This document shows, one piece after another, positions 17,330 to 26,007 of a stretch of DNA of 64,000 nucleotides. How positions within the stretch are numbered: position 1 is the stretch's first letter; each line of letters begins with the position of its first letter. The position numbers and the translations under genes were made by a program. The stretch is from Bacteroidetes bacterium 43-16. GTDB lineage: Bacteria; Bacteroidota; Bacteroidia; Chitinophagales; Chitinophagaceae. The stretch spans positions 62,001 to 126,000 of the forward strand of contig MKTB01000015.1 in NCBI GenBank assembly GCA_001897525.1. The letters run 5' to 3'. The notes beneath the pieces were generated by a model. That model was not told where the DNA came from. It saw nothing but the letters and a program-made list of their open reading frames with translations, and made no database searches.

Positions 17330-17611
17330 CTATTTGATGACATATACGTCTTCGCCTTCCTTCTTCTGATGATAAAGTTCGCGTGCATATTTCTCCAGCG
17401 CAGCAGTATCTGTGGTCAAAGTACTTAACTCGGTATTCATCCGGTCCGACTCTTTATTCAGAAAGGCTATCTTATCATTGATATCATCCAGTTCTGCCTG
17501 CGCTTTACGGATCGTAAAGTAATCATAAGGGCTGAAAAACAGTATCATGACAATAAATACAATACTTGCAATGATATATTTATTGGTCAGTAACCGAAGG
17601 GCAATTTTCAT
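17330..17611 (-). CDS. DivIC/FtsB-like septum formation initiator
   Basis: The 93-residue protein has one N-terminal membrane segment (about 12-28), then a coiled coil (about 33-75; AELDDINDKIAFLNKESDRMNTEL) and the C-terminal motif LEKYARELYHQKKEGEDVYVI, typical of FtsB/DivIC. Members join FtsL and FtsQ in the divisome. The topology is a short cytoplasmic tail with a periplasmic coiled coil. It is monocistronic and divergent from the transketolase gene. Confidence 0.85.
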   Translation of the reverse strand: MKIALRLLTNKYIIASIVFIVMILFFSPYDYFTIRKAQAELDDINDKIAFLNKESDRMNTELSTLTTDTAALEKYARELYHQKKEGEDVYVIK

Positions 17612-17740
17612 TTCTTAATGCTGTTAAAGGGTAATCAGCTACAAATTTCCGTAAAAAAATTCAGTTCTCACAGGAAATTGAAATTTGTGGATAAGTATCT
17701 ATAAATAAAATTTAAATGTTATCACCATGTAAATATTTAA

Positions 17741-17748
17741 TACTTTTG
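17741..17748 (+). promoter_or_regulatory. -7 element (TACTTTTG)
   Basis: TACTTTTG lies 38 bases before the transketolase ATG and matches TAnnTTTG. Confidence 0.5.
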
Positions 17749-17786
17749 CGACATCAATTCATATTAAATCAAACTTCTTAAATATC

Positions 17787-18749
17787 ATGTTGCAAGATTA
17801 TAACGCAACCAGCGAAAAAGAAACAAGAGCGGGATTTGGTGACGGCATTTATGCTTTAGGCAAAGAAAACCCTGATGTAGTAGCCTTGACTGCTGACCTG
17901 GCAGGTTCCCTTAAGCTAAACAATTTCATTAAAGATTTCCCGGAGCGTTTTGTTCAATGTGGTATTGCAGAAGCTAATATGATAGGCGTTGCCGCCGGAT
18001 TAGCAACAGCGGGAAAAATTCCTTATACGACAACGTTTGCCAACTTTTCCACTTCAAGGGTGTATGACCAGATCCGTCAATCGGTTGCCTATAGTGGCAA
18101 AAACGTAAAAATCTGCGCTTCACATGCCGGTCTTACCCTGGGAGAAGACGGGGCTACCCACCAGATCCTGGAAGATATAGGCATGATGAGAATGCTGCCG
18201 GGCATGACGGTGATCGTTCCTTGTGATTATAACCAGACTAAAGCGGCTACCATCGCGATCAGCAAAATGCAGGGTCCTGTTTATTTAAGATTTGGTCGTG
18301 TTAAATGGGCCAATTTCACCAAAGAAGACGGCACTGATTTCGAAATCGGGAAAGCACAGGTATTGAACGAAGGTACAGATGTAACCATCATCGCCTGCGG
18401 ACACCTGGTATGGACCTCACTGGAAGCGGCAAGAGCACTGGAAGCAAAAGGCCTGAGTGTTGAAGTGATCAATATGCACACGATAAAACCTTTAGATAAA
18501 GATGCGGTGATCGCTTCTTTATCTAAAACAGGATGCGTGGTAACTGCAGAAGAGCACCAGATCAATGGCGGCCTAGGCGACAGCATTGCTAATGTAGCCG
18601 CACAGCACTGCCCGGTTCCACAAGAATATGTAGCCGTTATGGACAGCTTCGGTGAGAGTGGAAAACCTACCCAGCTCCTGGAGAAATATGGCTTAGGAAA
18701 AGAAAATATTATTGCCGCGGTAGAAAAAGTAATCGCAAGAAAAAAATAA
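17787..18749 (+). CDS. Transketolase, C-terminal subunit (split form)
   Basis: The 320-residue protein corresponds to the pyrimidine-binding and C-terminal domains of transketolase only. Pyr-domain segments ALTADLAGS, RFVQCGIAEANMIGVAAGLA and HAGLTLGEDGATHQ are present; the C-terminal domain starts near IGKAQVLNEG with VTAEEHQINGGLGD. The N-terminal thiamine-diphosphate (PP) domain, with its GDG metal motif, is absent and must be a separate chain. In many Bacteroidota the two halves are adjacent genes, but the partner is not next to this one. The pair would act in the pentose phosphate pathway. Confidence 0.9.
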   Translation: MLQDYNATSEKETRAGFGDGIYALGKENPDVVALTADLAGSLKLNNFIKDFPERFVQCGIAEANMIGVAAGLATAGKIPYTTTFANFSTSRVYDQIRQSVAYSGKNVKICASHAGLTLGEDGATHQILEDIGMMRMLPGMTVIVPCDYNQTKAATIAISKMQGPVYLRFGRVKWANFTKEDGTDFEIGKAQVLNEGTDVTIIACGHLVWTSLEAARALEAKGLSVEVINMHTIKPLDKDAVIASLSKTGCVVTAEEHQINGGLGDSIANVAAQHCPVPQEYVAVMDSFGESGKPTQLLEKYGLGKENIIAAVEKVIARKK

Positions 18750-18777
18750 AATGGAATTAACTTCCGTACAAATATTC

Positions 18778-18806
18778 AAGGACGTGCTTTTCTAAAGTAC
18801 GTCCTT
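18778..18806 (+). terminator. Terminator after the transketolase gene
   Basis: AAGGACGTGCTTT and AAAGTACGTCCTT form a 13-bp stem with one G-T pair and a 3-base loop, with a weak T-rich tail. Confidence 0.65.
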
Positions 18807-18833
18807 ATACTTTTACTCTTAATATGCTACATC

Positions 18834-19745
18834 ATGAGCACTCATTCCAAAGCCTGGATCGCACTCGTATTTATATGTATCGCCTGGGGCACTACTTACC
18901 TGGGTATAAAGATCGGCCTGGAAGCCCTGCCCCCGTTTTTAATGGCCGGTAGCCGGCAGTTGCTGGCAGGATTGATCATTTTCCTCATGGCCTTTGGCAA
19001 TAAGCTTCACCGGGACCTCTCGCGAAGCAATATTGCCCGGCAGGCATTGATTGGTTTCCTCTTAATTACCCTCGGCAACGGATTGGTAAGCTGGGCAGAA
19101 GCCTTTATTCCCAGCGGAGTGGCGGCCCTGCTCTGCGCCACTATGCCCATCATGTCGGTATTGATCAATTTAACGGTCCAGAAAACGGAAAAAATAAACA
19201 GCCTGGTGGTACTGGGGATGCTGGTGGGTTTTGCCGGTGTGGCCCTCAACTTTAAAGATAGTGTCAAGGACCTTTCCAATACTGATTATATATTAGGTAT
19301 TGTGGCTACCCTTACGGCAACCACTACCTGGGCTTATGGCAGCATCATCAGCAAAAAGAACAATCCGCAGGCCAACCCGATCTTCAACAGCGCCCTGCAG
19401 GTAAGCTTCGGCGGACTGTTTTTACTCCTATTCAGCCCGGCAGTAGACAATTATGAGCACATCAACCTGCAGCATACAGAAGGTTTGCTGGCCATCGTTT
19501 ATTTAATAGTGGTCGGTTCTGTACTTGCTTATACGGCCTATATGTATGCCTTGAAGCACCTGCCGGTAGGTCTGGTGATGGTCTATGCCTACATCAATCC
19601 ACTGGTGGCGGTATTGCTGGGCTGGTGGCTGGTGAATGAACCGCTGACGATCTACACCATGCTTTCCTTTGTCTGTATTGTAAGCGGTCTTTTCCTGGTG
19701 AACAAGGGCTACAAAAGGGTAAAATCAACTGCTTTGGCAAGCTGA
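18834..19745 (+). CDS. EamA/DMT-family transporter
   Basis: The 303-residue protein has ten predicted membrane helices in two EamA repeats (about 8-140 and 150-295). Typical motifs are WGTTYLGIKIGLEALPPF near the start and an equivalent VVGSVLAYTAYMYALKHLPVG plus a Pro-containing YINPLVAVLLGWW in the second half. Members export amino acids or other metabolites; the substrate is not deducible. It is monocistronic. Confidence 0.9.
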   Translation: MSTHSKAWIALVFICIAWGTTYLGIKIGLEALPPFLMAGSRQLLAGLIIFLMAFGNKLHRDLSRSNIARQALIGFLLITLGNGLVSWAEAFIPSGVAALLCATMPIMSVLINLTVQKTEKINSLVVLGMLVGFAGVALNFKDSVKDLSNTDYILGIVATLTATTTWAYGSIISKKNNPQANPIFNSALQVSFGGLFLLLFSPAVDNYEHINLQHTEGLLAIVYLIVVGSVLAYTAYMYALKHLPVGLVMVYAYINPLVAVLLGWWLVNEPLTIYTMLSFVCIVSGLFLVNKGYKRVKSTALAS

Positions 19746-19858
19746 TATCAAGCCTGGCCCTTTAAAAGAATCCCTGAATTACGGCCTGCAACACAAGCCG
19801 GGCAAAGGCATTTTGTATCATTTCGGGTCTTCAAAATAGTGTATTTACTAAATTTAGT

Positions 19859-19866
19859 TACATTTG
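19859..19866 (+). promoter_or_regulatory. -7 element of the ECF sigma operon (TACATTTG)
   Basis: TACATTTG lies 38 bases before the ATG at 19905. It looks like the housekeeping type rather than an ECF-dependent promoter. Confidence 0.5.
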
Positions 19867-19904
19867 TAAACATTTAAAACTGAAAATATCAGTAAATCGA
19901 GACT

Positions 19905-20465
19905 ATGGCACAACAATCTTTCCAAGAAGATGACAAAGAACTTTTAGCAGCTTTCAGAGAGGAGGCCACTAGAGAGCGTGCTTTTTCTAAAATAATCAAG
20001 AAATACCAGGAACGTCTGTACTGGCATGTGAGGAGGCTGGTGATTAACCATGAAGATGCCAATGATGTCTTGCAAAATGTGTTTATTAAGGTGTGGACCT
20101 ACCTGGATAATTTCAGGGAAGAGTCTAATCTCTATACCTGGATGTATCGTATCGCGACCAATGAGACCTTAACTTATTTAGAAAAAGAGAAGAAAAGAAC
20201 GTCCATTTCCCTATCGGATCATGAGACCGGCCTCGCCAACAGGCTGCATGCGGAAAAGGGATTTGATGCCAATAAACTGGAATGGCGCTTGCAACAGGCG
20301 ATACAAAGCCTGCCAGACAAACAAAGAGTAGTGTTTACCCTGAGATATTATGATGAAATGCCCTACGAACAGATGTCGCAGGTGCTGGAAACCTCTGTAG
20401 GTGCCTTAAAGGCATCTTATCATCATGCGGTGAAGAAAGTAGAAGAGTTTTTGAAACGGGATTAA
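19905..20465 (+). CDS. ECF-type RNA polymerase sigma factor
   Basis: The 186-residue sigma-70 family protein has region 2 (about 25-95; EDANDVLQNVFIKVWTYLDNF and YTWMYRIATNE) and region 4 (about 125-180; LPDKQRVVFTLRYYDEMPYEQMSQVLETSVGALKASYHHAVKK). It has no region 1 or 3, as expected for ECF factors. It heads a three-gene unit with a membrane protein 34 bases downstream and a Spy-like periplasmic protein after that. This suggests an envelope-sensing circuit. Confidence 0.95.
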   Translation: MAQQSFQEDDKELLAAFREEATRERAFSKIIKKYQERLYWHVRRLVINHEDANDVLQNVFIKVWTYLDNFREESNLYTWMYRIATNETLTYLEKEKKRTSISLSDHETGLANRLHAEKGFDANKLEWRLQQAIQSLPDKQRVVFTLRYYDEMPYEQMSQVLETSVGALKASYHHAVKKVEEFLKRD

Positions 20466-20499
20466 ACTATTTAACCAATCATTAGTCTATAGTTTAATT

Positions 20500-21357
20500 A
20501 TGAAAAGTAATTTAGATATACAAAAAGAATGGGAATCTATTGGTGCTGGATTCAGTACTCAAATCGGGCTACCGCTATTTCGTGTTCCGGAAGACTATTT
20601 CGAGCGTTTACCAAACGAAATCATATCCGGCATACGTGCTATATCGGCTGCTGAGCCTGAACTGGCGCAGATAGATTCACCCTTCCTGGTTCCGGACAAC
20701 TATTTTCAACAGTTGGACCAGAATCTCCTGCTGGCGGTGAAGGATGCCCGCCAGGTCATAGATCACACCACAATTAAAGGTCTGTCAAAAGAAAATGTAT
20801 TTAAGACTCCTGAAGGTTATTTTGACCAGTTTCCTGATACCGTATGGGCGCTCCTGCAACAGGAAGAGCCTGTAGAAGAGGAACTTGAAGAAAGTCCCTT
20901 ACTGGCCAGCCTGAAAGGCATTAATCCTTTTGAGCAACCGGAAACCACAGAAATTGCCGTTCCCAAAATACAAAGCAGCCCGAAAGCAAAGCCGGAGATT
21001 GAAGTACCGATGACGGTGCGTAAAAGCTTAAGGTGGAGCAACTGGGCAGCTGCAGCTTCTGTAGCCTTATTTTTTGTACTGGGTGCCGGATGGCTGATCA
21101 CAGACAACAGGAATAATGGCAATAACATGGCGCAATCCACGATGAGCAAACCGGATATGGTGAGTAAAAAACTGGCAGCCCTGCCTGATGCAGCTATTGA
21201 AGCTTACCTGGACCAGAACATTGATGAGTTTAGTGAATATATGCTGGAAGATAATGTTTCCAGCGCCACTATAAACACTCAATACAGTGCAGAAAATGCG
21301 CTTAACAACATCTCTGATGCTGAACTGGAAGCCTATTTGAATAATGACCTATATTAG
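20500..21357 (+). CDS. Single-pass membrane protein with PxxYF repeats, candidate anti-sigma factor
   Basis: The 285-residue protein has no recognised domain. Its cytoplasmic part carries three copies of a short motif: FRVPEDYFERL (27-37), FLVPDNYFQQL (62-72) and FKTPEGYFDQF (101-111). An acidic and then Pro/Lys-rich linker follows, then one membrane helix (about 181-200) and a short periplasmic tail. The tail has a second duplicated motif (DAAIEAYL, about 230-237; DAELEAYL, about 273-280). Position directly after the sigma gene and one-pass topology suggest an anti-sigma factor, but no zinc-binding anti-sigma motif is present. The role is inferred from context. Confidence 0.7.
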   Translation: MKSNLDIQKEWESIGAGFSTQIGLPLFRVPEDYFERLPNEIISGIRAISAAEPELAQIDSPFLVPDNYFQQLDQNLLLAVKDARQVIDHTTIKGLSKENVFKTPEGYFDQFPDTVWALLQQEEPVEEELEESPLLASLKGINPFEQPETTEIAVPKIQSSPKAKPEIEVPMTVRKSLRWSNWAAAASVALFFVLGAGWLITDNRNNGNNMAQSTMSKPDMVSKKLAALPDAAIEAYLDQNIDEFSEYMLEDNVSSATINTQYSAENALNNISDAELEAYLNNDLY

Positions 21358-21394
21358 ACTTTGAATTATTGAAGATTAGACTAAATTTGCCTTT

Positions 21395-21808
21395 ATGAAA
21401 CGTAATTTAATATTGATAATAACTTTTGTTTCAGCTTTATTATTCCATGTATCGCTTGCGCATGCACAGAATAAAGGCGGAGAAGAAGTGAGGGCGGTTA
21501 AAATTTCTTATATCACGGATATGATGAAATTAAGCCCCAACCAAGCCTCTCAGTTCTGGCCTGTATATAACCGGTATGATGATGAAATGCGCTCTGTAAG
21601 AAAAGGAAAACATCACCTCTTAAGTGAAAAAGGGAAAACAGCGGAAGAAATTATAGATGAGCGGCAAAAACTGGACGAAAGAGAGTTAAGCATCAAGTCT
21701 AAATACAAAGATGAATTTCTTAAGATCGTAAGTGCCACCCAATTGAATCAAATGTATGCGGCAGAAGCACGGTTTAAAAAATATTTACTGGACCGGGTGA
21801 AGCAATAA
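21395..21808 (+). CDS. Spy/CpxP-like periplasmic protein of an ECF sigma operon
   Basis: The 137-residue protein has a signal peptide ending near AHAQ (about 25). The mature part is helical and highly charged: KLSPNQASQFWPVYNRYDDEM, then a Lys/Glu-rich helix and LNQMYAAEARFKKYLL. This resembles the LTxxQ arrangement of Spy/CpxP-type stress proteins and the sensor-of-ECF-sigma proteins of Bacteroidota. It probably binds misfolded protein or another envelope signal and feeds back on the upstream membrane protein; this is inference. Confidence 0.7.
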   Translation: MKRNLILIITFVSALLFHVSLAHAQNKGGEEVRAVKISYITDMMKLSPNQASQFWPVYNRYDDEMRSVRKGKHHLLSEKGKTAEEIIDERQKLDERELSIKSKYKDEFLKIVSATQLNQMYAAEARFKKYLLDRVKQ

Positions 21809-21824
21809 GCGCATAATAAGTAAT

Positions 21825-21866
21825 AAAACTAAAAGAGCAGGATAGGATCCTGCTCTTTTAGTTTTT
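21825..21866. terminator. Bidirectional terminator, 19-bp perfect stem
   Basis: AAAACTAAAAGAGCAGGAT, AGG, and its full complement run into T5. It separates the ECF operon from the convergent beta-helix gene. Confidence 0.92.
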
Positions 21867-21875
21867 AGTTATCGG

Positions 21876-23402
21876 CTAGTCCTGAGTCACTATCCACTTC
21901 AACACTTGTTGCTGTTTACCATCTGTAAGCCAGATATAATAAGCTCCTGCTGCAAAGGAATGCACAGGAAGACTATATTCCTTCACTGATTTAAGCTGCT
22001 CTTCACGCACCAGTCTGCCATTAAGGTCAAAAATGCGCAGGGCGGTCAGGGCCGTTTCCGATTGAACTACCGCATTTTGCTGAGTAGTCGGGTTAGGAAA
22101 AACAGCCGCAAATTTACCTGCAGGCAATACATTACGCACATTGGTGCCTGTATCTACGGGAGGGGTTACATAAAAAGAATCGAACATCACCCAACCCAAC
22201 GCGGTATCGTCCACATGGTGAAAAATCGTTTTTTCTATGGAATCCAGTATTTCAAAATCCCATCTGTTGCGCTGTGCCCATACGGTATCTGGCGTATTGT
22301 TATAGATCGCATAAAGGGTGTCATTAAACCCGTTGGACCAGAAATGGTTGCCCCCGGTATCTACCGGCTCTACAGGAAGAATACGGCCAAATGAAACCTG
22401 GGGAGACCCGTTATTGCCTGATTTCTGTACGGTCACACCCCAGAGATTCCTGGAGATCTGGTTATTGGCTGCAATAACATTCAGGGAAGAATCGCCCAGG
22501 ATATTGATCCCGCTCCCACCCTGCATGGGCAGGCCTTCGATATTATTGGAATCGATGACATTATCCGTGATCGTAGCATGGATACCACGGCCATTCACCG
22601 CGATACCGTACCTGTTTTTAGAGAAGGTATTGTTTCTCACTACAGCGCTATAATTGGCTGATGTCACATTTAGAAAGGCCAGGCCACCCACCTTAGGATA
22701 GGAACCATACACCTCACAATCTTCAATCAGTACGCCATTCGCATTGGTCGTACCAATGTTTATCTGCGGGTAGTTACCATTCGAGGTTCCGTTATTCCTG
22801 AAAATGGAAGACTGTAATTTCAAAGAGGAACCGGAGCTGACGGACAAGGAAACCGCACTGCGCTGGCTCTCCTGGAATCCGGAATTCTGGATCACCAGGT
22901 TGGAATTCAGTAGGCTCAAAGCACCACTCGGGTTACTACCGGTATGGCGTGTTCTGCTCAGGTTCAGGTTATCCAGGTTAGCATCACTGTTAATGAAGGA
23001 GATCCCGTTACTGTGCTTCAAGGCCAGGCCTTTGATATTAACAGACACAGCGCTGTCAAATCTGATCCTCAAAAAGGATTTCAGGGTATCTGTGGGTAAC
23101 CATATGGCTGTGCCGGTAGAATTGATCTGTACGATGCTCTTTTTAAATTCAAAGGTAGCGGCAGAATCAAAAGTTACATAGGCATCAGAATGTTCTGTAA
23201 AGGTATCTGTAGGGCTGAATACAATTTTGGCACCTACATGATAGGTAGTTCCGCTCAATTGTACAGAGGCCGGGTAATGGGCCACCAGGCTATCCATATT
23301 CCAGTTTACGCCCGTCCCGGGGGTATTGACGGTGGTTTGTGCCTGCACATAAGTACCGGCCAGCAAGAGGCCTGCAATCAGTTTTATAAATTTTGTCATC
23401 AT
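21876..23402 (-). CDS. Secreted right-handed beta-helix protein with T9SS sorting domain
   Basis: The 508-residue protein has a signal peptide (to about 21, TYVQA). Residues about 100-370 are made of short Asn/Gly/Ser-rich coils (NGISFINSDANLDNLNLS, NNGTSNGNYPQINIG, VVRNNTFSKNRYGIAVNGRG) typical of parallel beta-helix, pectate-lyase-like folds. The last about 75 residues are a T9SS domain: FPNPTTQQNAVV, LRIFDLNGRLV, FAAGAYYIWL, KWIV. It is therefore exported across the outer membrane by T9SS. Such helices bind or cut polysaccharide, but no catalytic set can be assigned. Confidence 0.88.
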   Translation of the reverse strand: MMTKFIKLIAGLLLAGTYVQAQTTVNTPGTGVNWNMDSLVAHYPASVQLSGTTYHVGAKIVFSPTDTFTEHSDAYVTFDSAATFEFKKSIVQINSTGTAIWLPTDTLKSFLRIRFDSAVSVNIKGLALKHSNGISFINSDANLDNLNLSRTRHTGSNPSGALSLLNSNLVIQNSGFQESQRSAVSLSVSSGSSLKLQSSIFRNNGTSNGNYPQINIGTTNANGVLIEDCEVYGSYPKVGGLAFLNVTSANYSAVVRNNTFSKNRYGIAVNGRGIHATITDNVIDSNNIEGLPMQGGSGINILGDSSLNVIAANNQISRNLWGVTVQKSGNNGSPQVSFGRILPVEPVDTGGNHFWSNGFNDTLYAIYNNTPDTVWAQRNRWDFEILDSIEKTIFHHVDDTALGWVMFDSFYVTPPVDTGTNVRNVLPAGKFAAVFPNPTTQQNAVVQSETALTALRIFDLNGRLVREEQLKSVKEYSLPVHSFAAGAYYIWLTDGKQQQVLKWIVTQD

Positions 23403-23412
23403 GAATTCATTT

Positions 23413-24414
23413 TTAATAAATAATGGGCTTGGTAGCCATAATAAGGTCTATCTCTTCCAGTACCTCTGGCGTAAGTTTCGGGTACACCTCCAGGGCTTTC
23501 AGGTTTTCCAGCAACTGGTTTTCTTTGGTAGCACCTATGATTGCCGTAGTCACATTGGGGTTGGCGATGCACCAGGCCAGGCTCAGTGTTGCCAGTGAGG
23601 TTTCCAGGCGGTCGGCCACTGTTTTCAATTGTTTTACATGACCCAGTTTTTCTCCTGTAAGGGTTTTATCTTTCAGCCATTCAAATCCTTCTAATGCCAG
23701 TCTTGAACCTTCAGGAATACCCTCATTATATTTACCGGTCAATAAGCCGGAGGCCAGTGGACTCCATATCGTGGTGCCCAGGCCGGTTGTTTTAAACAGG
23801 TTCAGGTAATCTGATTCCATTTTCCAACGGTTGAAGAGATTGTATTCCGGCTGTTCCATCTTAGGCCCTTCCATTCCCAACCTTTCTGCGATAGCATTGG
23901 CTTCCATAATTTCTGCCGCAGTCCATTCTGAGGTTCCCCAGTAGAAGATCTTGCCTTGCTGAATGAGCAGATTCATGCTACGGACAATCTCTTCCATAGG
24001 CACGGTCCTGTCGGGACGATGGCAAAAGTATAAGTCCAGGTAGTCTACCTGCAGTCTTTTAAGCGCCTCTTCACAGGCTTCAATAATATGTTTTCTGCCA
24101 AGACCATGCTGGTTAGGCCGGTTCTCTTTGCCACGGCTGCCGAAAAACACTTTACTCGACACCACATAGGAACTGCGCTCCCAATCTTTCGATTTCAATA
24201 CACGCCCCATCATCTTTTCAGATTCGCCCAAAGCGTACACTTCTGCGTTATCGAAAAAGTTAACGCCATGCTCATAGGCAATGGACATTAAGCGATCAGA
24301 AATACCATCATCTATCTGTTTGTGGAAAGTAACCCAGGACCCGAAAGACAATACACTCAACTCCAGGCCGGTTTTTCCCATTTTACGATACTCCATTTCC
24401 ATAATTTTAAGCAT
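23413..24414 (-). CDS. Aldo/keto reductase, Kv-beta/YghZ type
   Basis: This 333-residue TIM-barrel NADP-dependent oxidoreductase shows the family motifs FFDNAEVYALGESE (catalytic Asp and Tyr), the catalytic-Lys strand VVSSKVFFGS, CHRPD and SLAWCIANPNVTTAIIGATKENQL for cofactor binding. The arrangement is closest to the voltage-gated K+ channel beta-subunit branch. ATGs at 24414, 24402 and 24396 are all possible; the TATATTTG -7 element at 24424-24431 permits the first. The gene ends 11 bases before the start of the beta-helix gene, so they may share a transcript. Confidence 0.92.
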   Translation of the reverse strand: MLKIMEMEYRKMGKTGLELSVLSFGSWVTFHKQIDDGISDRLMSIAYEHGVNFFDNAEVYALGESEKMMGRVLKSKDWERSSYVVSSKVFFGSRGKENRPNQHGLGRKHIIEACEEALKRLQVDYLDLYFCHRPDRTVPMEEIVRSMNLLIQQGKIFYWGTSEWTAAEIMEANAIAERLGMEGPKMEQPEYNLFNRWKMESDYLNLFKTTGLGTTIWSPLASGLLTGKYNEGIPEGSRLALEGFEWLKDKTLTGEKLGHVKQLKTVADRLETSLATLSLAWCIANPNVTTAIIGATKENQLLENLKALEVYPKLTPEVLEEIDLIMATKPIIY

Positions 24415-24423
24415 TTTAAGCTA

Positions 24424-24431
24424 CAAATATA
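24424..24431 (-). promoter_or_regulatory. -7 element of the aldo/keto reductase gene (TATATTTG)
   Basis: On the minus strand TATATTTG lies nine bases before the first ATG, implying a very short leader. Confidence 0.5.
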
Positions 24432-24473
24432 AGCCTAAACAATACTAGCACTGGTACTTATAGACATACATAA

Positions 24474-24505
24474 AAAAGGTGCAGACGGTAAAGCCTGCAC
24501 CTTTT
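24474..24505 (-). terminator. Terminator of the 24523 gene
   Basis: AAAAGGTGCAG and CTGCACCTTTT form an 11-bp stem with a 10-base loop, with A/T runs on both sides, between two minus-strand genes. Confidence 0.85.
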
Positions 24506-24522
24506 AGATAAATTATAACATA

Positions 24523-25152
24523 TTAGAATTTGTAACCTAAACCTACCTGGAAGTTATGGATGGTACCATACTCAGGGCGGCTAGGCGCTCCTGTCTTATA
24601 GTAATCAGGTATGATAGCGTGGTAACGCGCTTCTACGAAAAATCCTTTGTAGATATAGTAGTTAGCACCTACCATAGCTCCAAACTGGAACATATTTACA
24701 TCATCCTTTGTATTGGTAGTGAACTCTCCACCGTTCAGACCTACTGTTTTCGCACTGGAAGACAGTTTCAGGTTAGCGGAAGGACCTGCATACAAAGAGA
24801 AGCTTGGCGTGAAGAAATACTTGGCCAGAACAGGAATAGACAGCATATGTGCCCTGCTCATATCATCAACATTTTGATTAATTACAGTGTAACGATGCTT
24901 AACCGTCATGTAGCTGTAATCTGCTTCCAGCTGTAATTTGAATTTATCAGCCTTGCTTTTAAAAGAAAATTCAACGAGACCACCGGCATAAGCGCCCGGT
25001 GTAAATGTATTTTTTAAATTGGTCAGACCAGGATTATTCCTGCTCGCAGTGGTCAACATACCACCTGCCTTAACACCAAACCTGGCGTGTTGTGCCTGTG
25101 CTGCTACGGTCAGACCCGAAAGAGCAGCGATCGTAAATAATAACTTTTTCAT
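24523..25152 (-). CDS. PorT-like outer-membrane beta-barrel protein
   Basis: The 209-residue protein has a signal peptide (to about 20, AAQAQ), then alternating strands beginning ARFGVKAGGMLTT and ending in an aromatic C-terminal strand (FQVGLGYKF), as required for outer-membrane insertion. It belongs to the OMP_b-brl_2/PorT-like group. PorT itself is a T9SS component, but this small relative cannot be assigned that role. A TAATTTTG -7 element lies at 25176-25183. Confidence 0.85.
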   Translation of the reverse strand: MKKLLFTIAALSGLTVAAQAQHARFGVKAGGMLTTASRNNPGLTNLKNTFTPGAYAGGLVEFSFKSKADKFKLQLEADYSYMTVKHRYTVINQNVDDMSRAHMLSIPVLAKYFFTPSFSLYAGPSANLKLSSSAKTVGLNGGEFTTNTKDDVNMFQFGAMVGANYYIYKGFFVEARYHAIIPDYYKTGAPSRPEYGTIHNFQVGLGYKF

Positions 25153-25175
25153 TTATAACGTTTTGTTTTCAGCCT

Positions 25176-25183
25176 CAAAATTA
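25176..25183 (-). promoter_or_regulatory. -7 element (TAATTTTG)
   Basis: On the minus strand TAATTTTG lies 23 bases before the ATG at 25152. Confidence 0.45.
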
Positions 25184-25217
25184 GTCATTAATTCAGTAAA
25201 CAGATGTGAATGAATGG

Positions 25218-25277
25218 CTAAAGCCCCTGTTTGTAAATCATATTTATATTCCTCATGTAAACAGGCTTAAGCTTTAG
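25218..25277 (-). terminator. Two-part intergenic hairpin, candidate terminator
   Basis: CTAAAGC (25218-25224) and CCTGTTT (25226-25232) pair with AAACAGG (25259-25265) and GCTTTAG (25271-25277) around an AT-rich loop. It lies past the end of the 25297 gene, but the T tail is weak. Confidence 0.45.
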
Positions 25278-25296
25278 AAGGTTTAGCTCCACCGGA

Positions 25297-25980
25297 TTAA
25301 CGAGTATTAAACAGGTACATTAATTTCAGGCTGAATACATTATTAAACTGGTCTGCCCTGCCAAAGGCCGTCAGGTCCTGGTGTTTTTTGCGGATGGACA
25401 GCATAGAATACTGGAACCTGGGGCTGATGAAAAAGCCATAACCTATATGAAAGCTGGCACTCATCAGGAAGCTCAGGTCTATTTTCCGGAAAGGAAATTG
25501 ATAGAGTTGCCCGCTATGTGTGACTATCTTTTCTTCTGAAGCGCCCAGGTATCCTATTGCAAACCCGGCTCCATAAATACTTTTCCTGGGACCACGCCAA
25601 TAATTCAGCTGCAGGGGCAATTCGGCATAGGTGAGGCGAATGTCCTGGCTCAGCATAAAGCTCCCGAAGCCCGAACCGGAGCCGGAAGCTCCTTTTCCGC
25701 TGTATAAGACTTCCATACTCCAGGCCAGGCAGCCGGTCCCGAATGCAACATCAGGAACGGGTATATAGATAATACCGCCAAGTGCCGGGCTTATTTTATT
25801 ATAGCCTTTATAGCCATCTCCGTCCACTTGAGACAAGTTGGCCCCTGCCAGCAAACCGCCTGTCCATTGCCCCTCTATAGGGTTATACTGAGCCCTGAGC
25901 AGGGGGCTGCACAGCAATAAAGAAATCAGTGCAATTGGCAGAATCTTCCTAACTTTAACCGGAATTTTGACAGATAACAT
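25297..25980 (-). CDS. PorT-like outer-membrane protein
   Basis: The 227-residue protein has an N-terminal signal (about 1-30, ending LLRAQ) and barrel-like strands: GGLLAGANLSQVDGDGYKGY, AWSMEVLYSGKG, LPLQLNYW, and a C-terminal strand VFSLKLMYLF. The early G-(A)-N-x-S-Q-x-D-G-D segment is typical of PorT-family barrels. A Gly/Ser-rich loop (GASGSGSGFGSF) is probably surface exposed. It is divergent from the 26008 gene. Confidence 0.8.
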   Translation of the reverse strand: MLSVKIPVKVRKILPIALISLLLCSPLLRAQYNPIEGQWTGGLLAGANLSQVDGDGYKGYNKISPALGGIIYIPVPDVAFGTGCLAWSMEVLYSGKGASGSGSGFGSFMLSQDIRLTYAELPLQLNYWRGPRKSIYGAGFAIGYLGASEEKIVTHSGQLYQFPFRKIDLSFLMSASFHIGYGFFISPRFQYSMLSIRKKHQDLTAFGRADQFNNVFSLKLMYLFNTR

Positions 25981-26007
25981 CGTAGCAGTAAATATCTTAA
26001 AACAATT

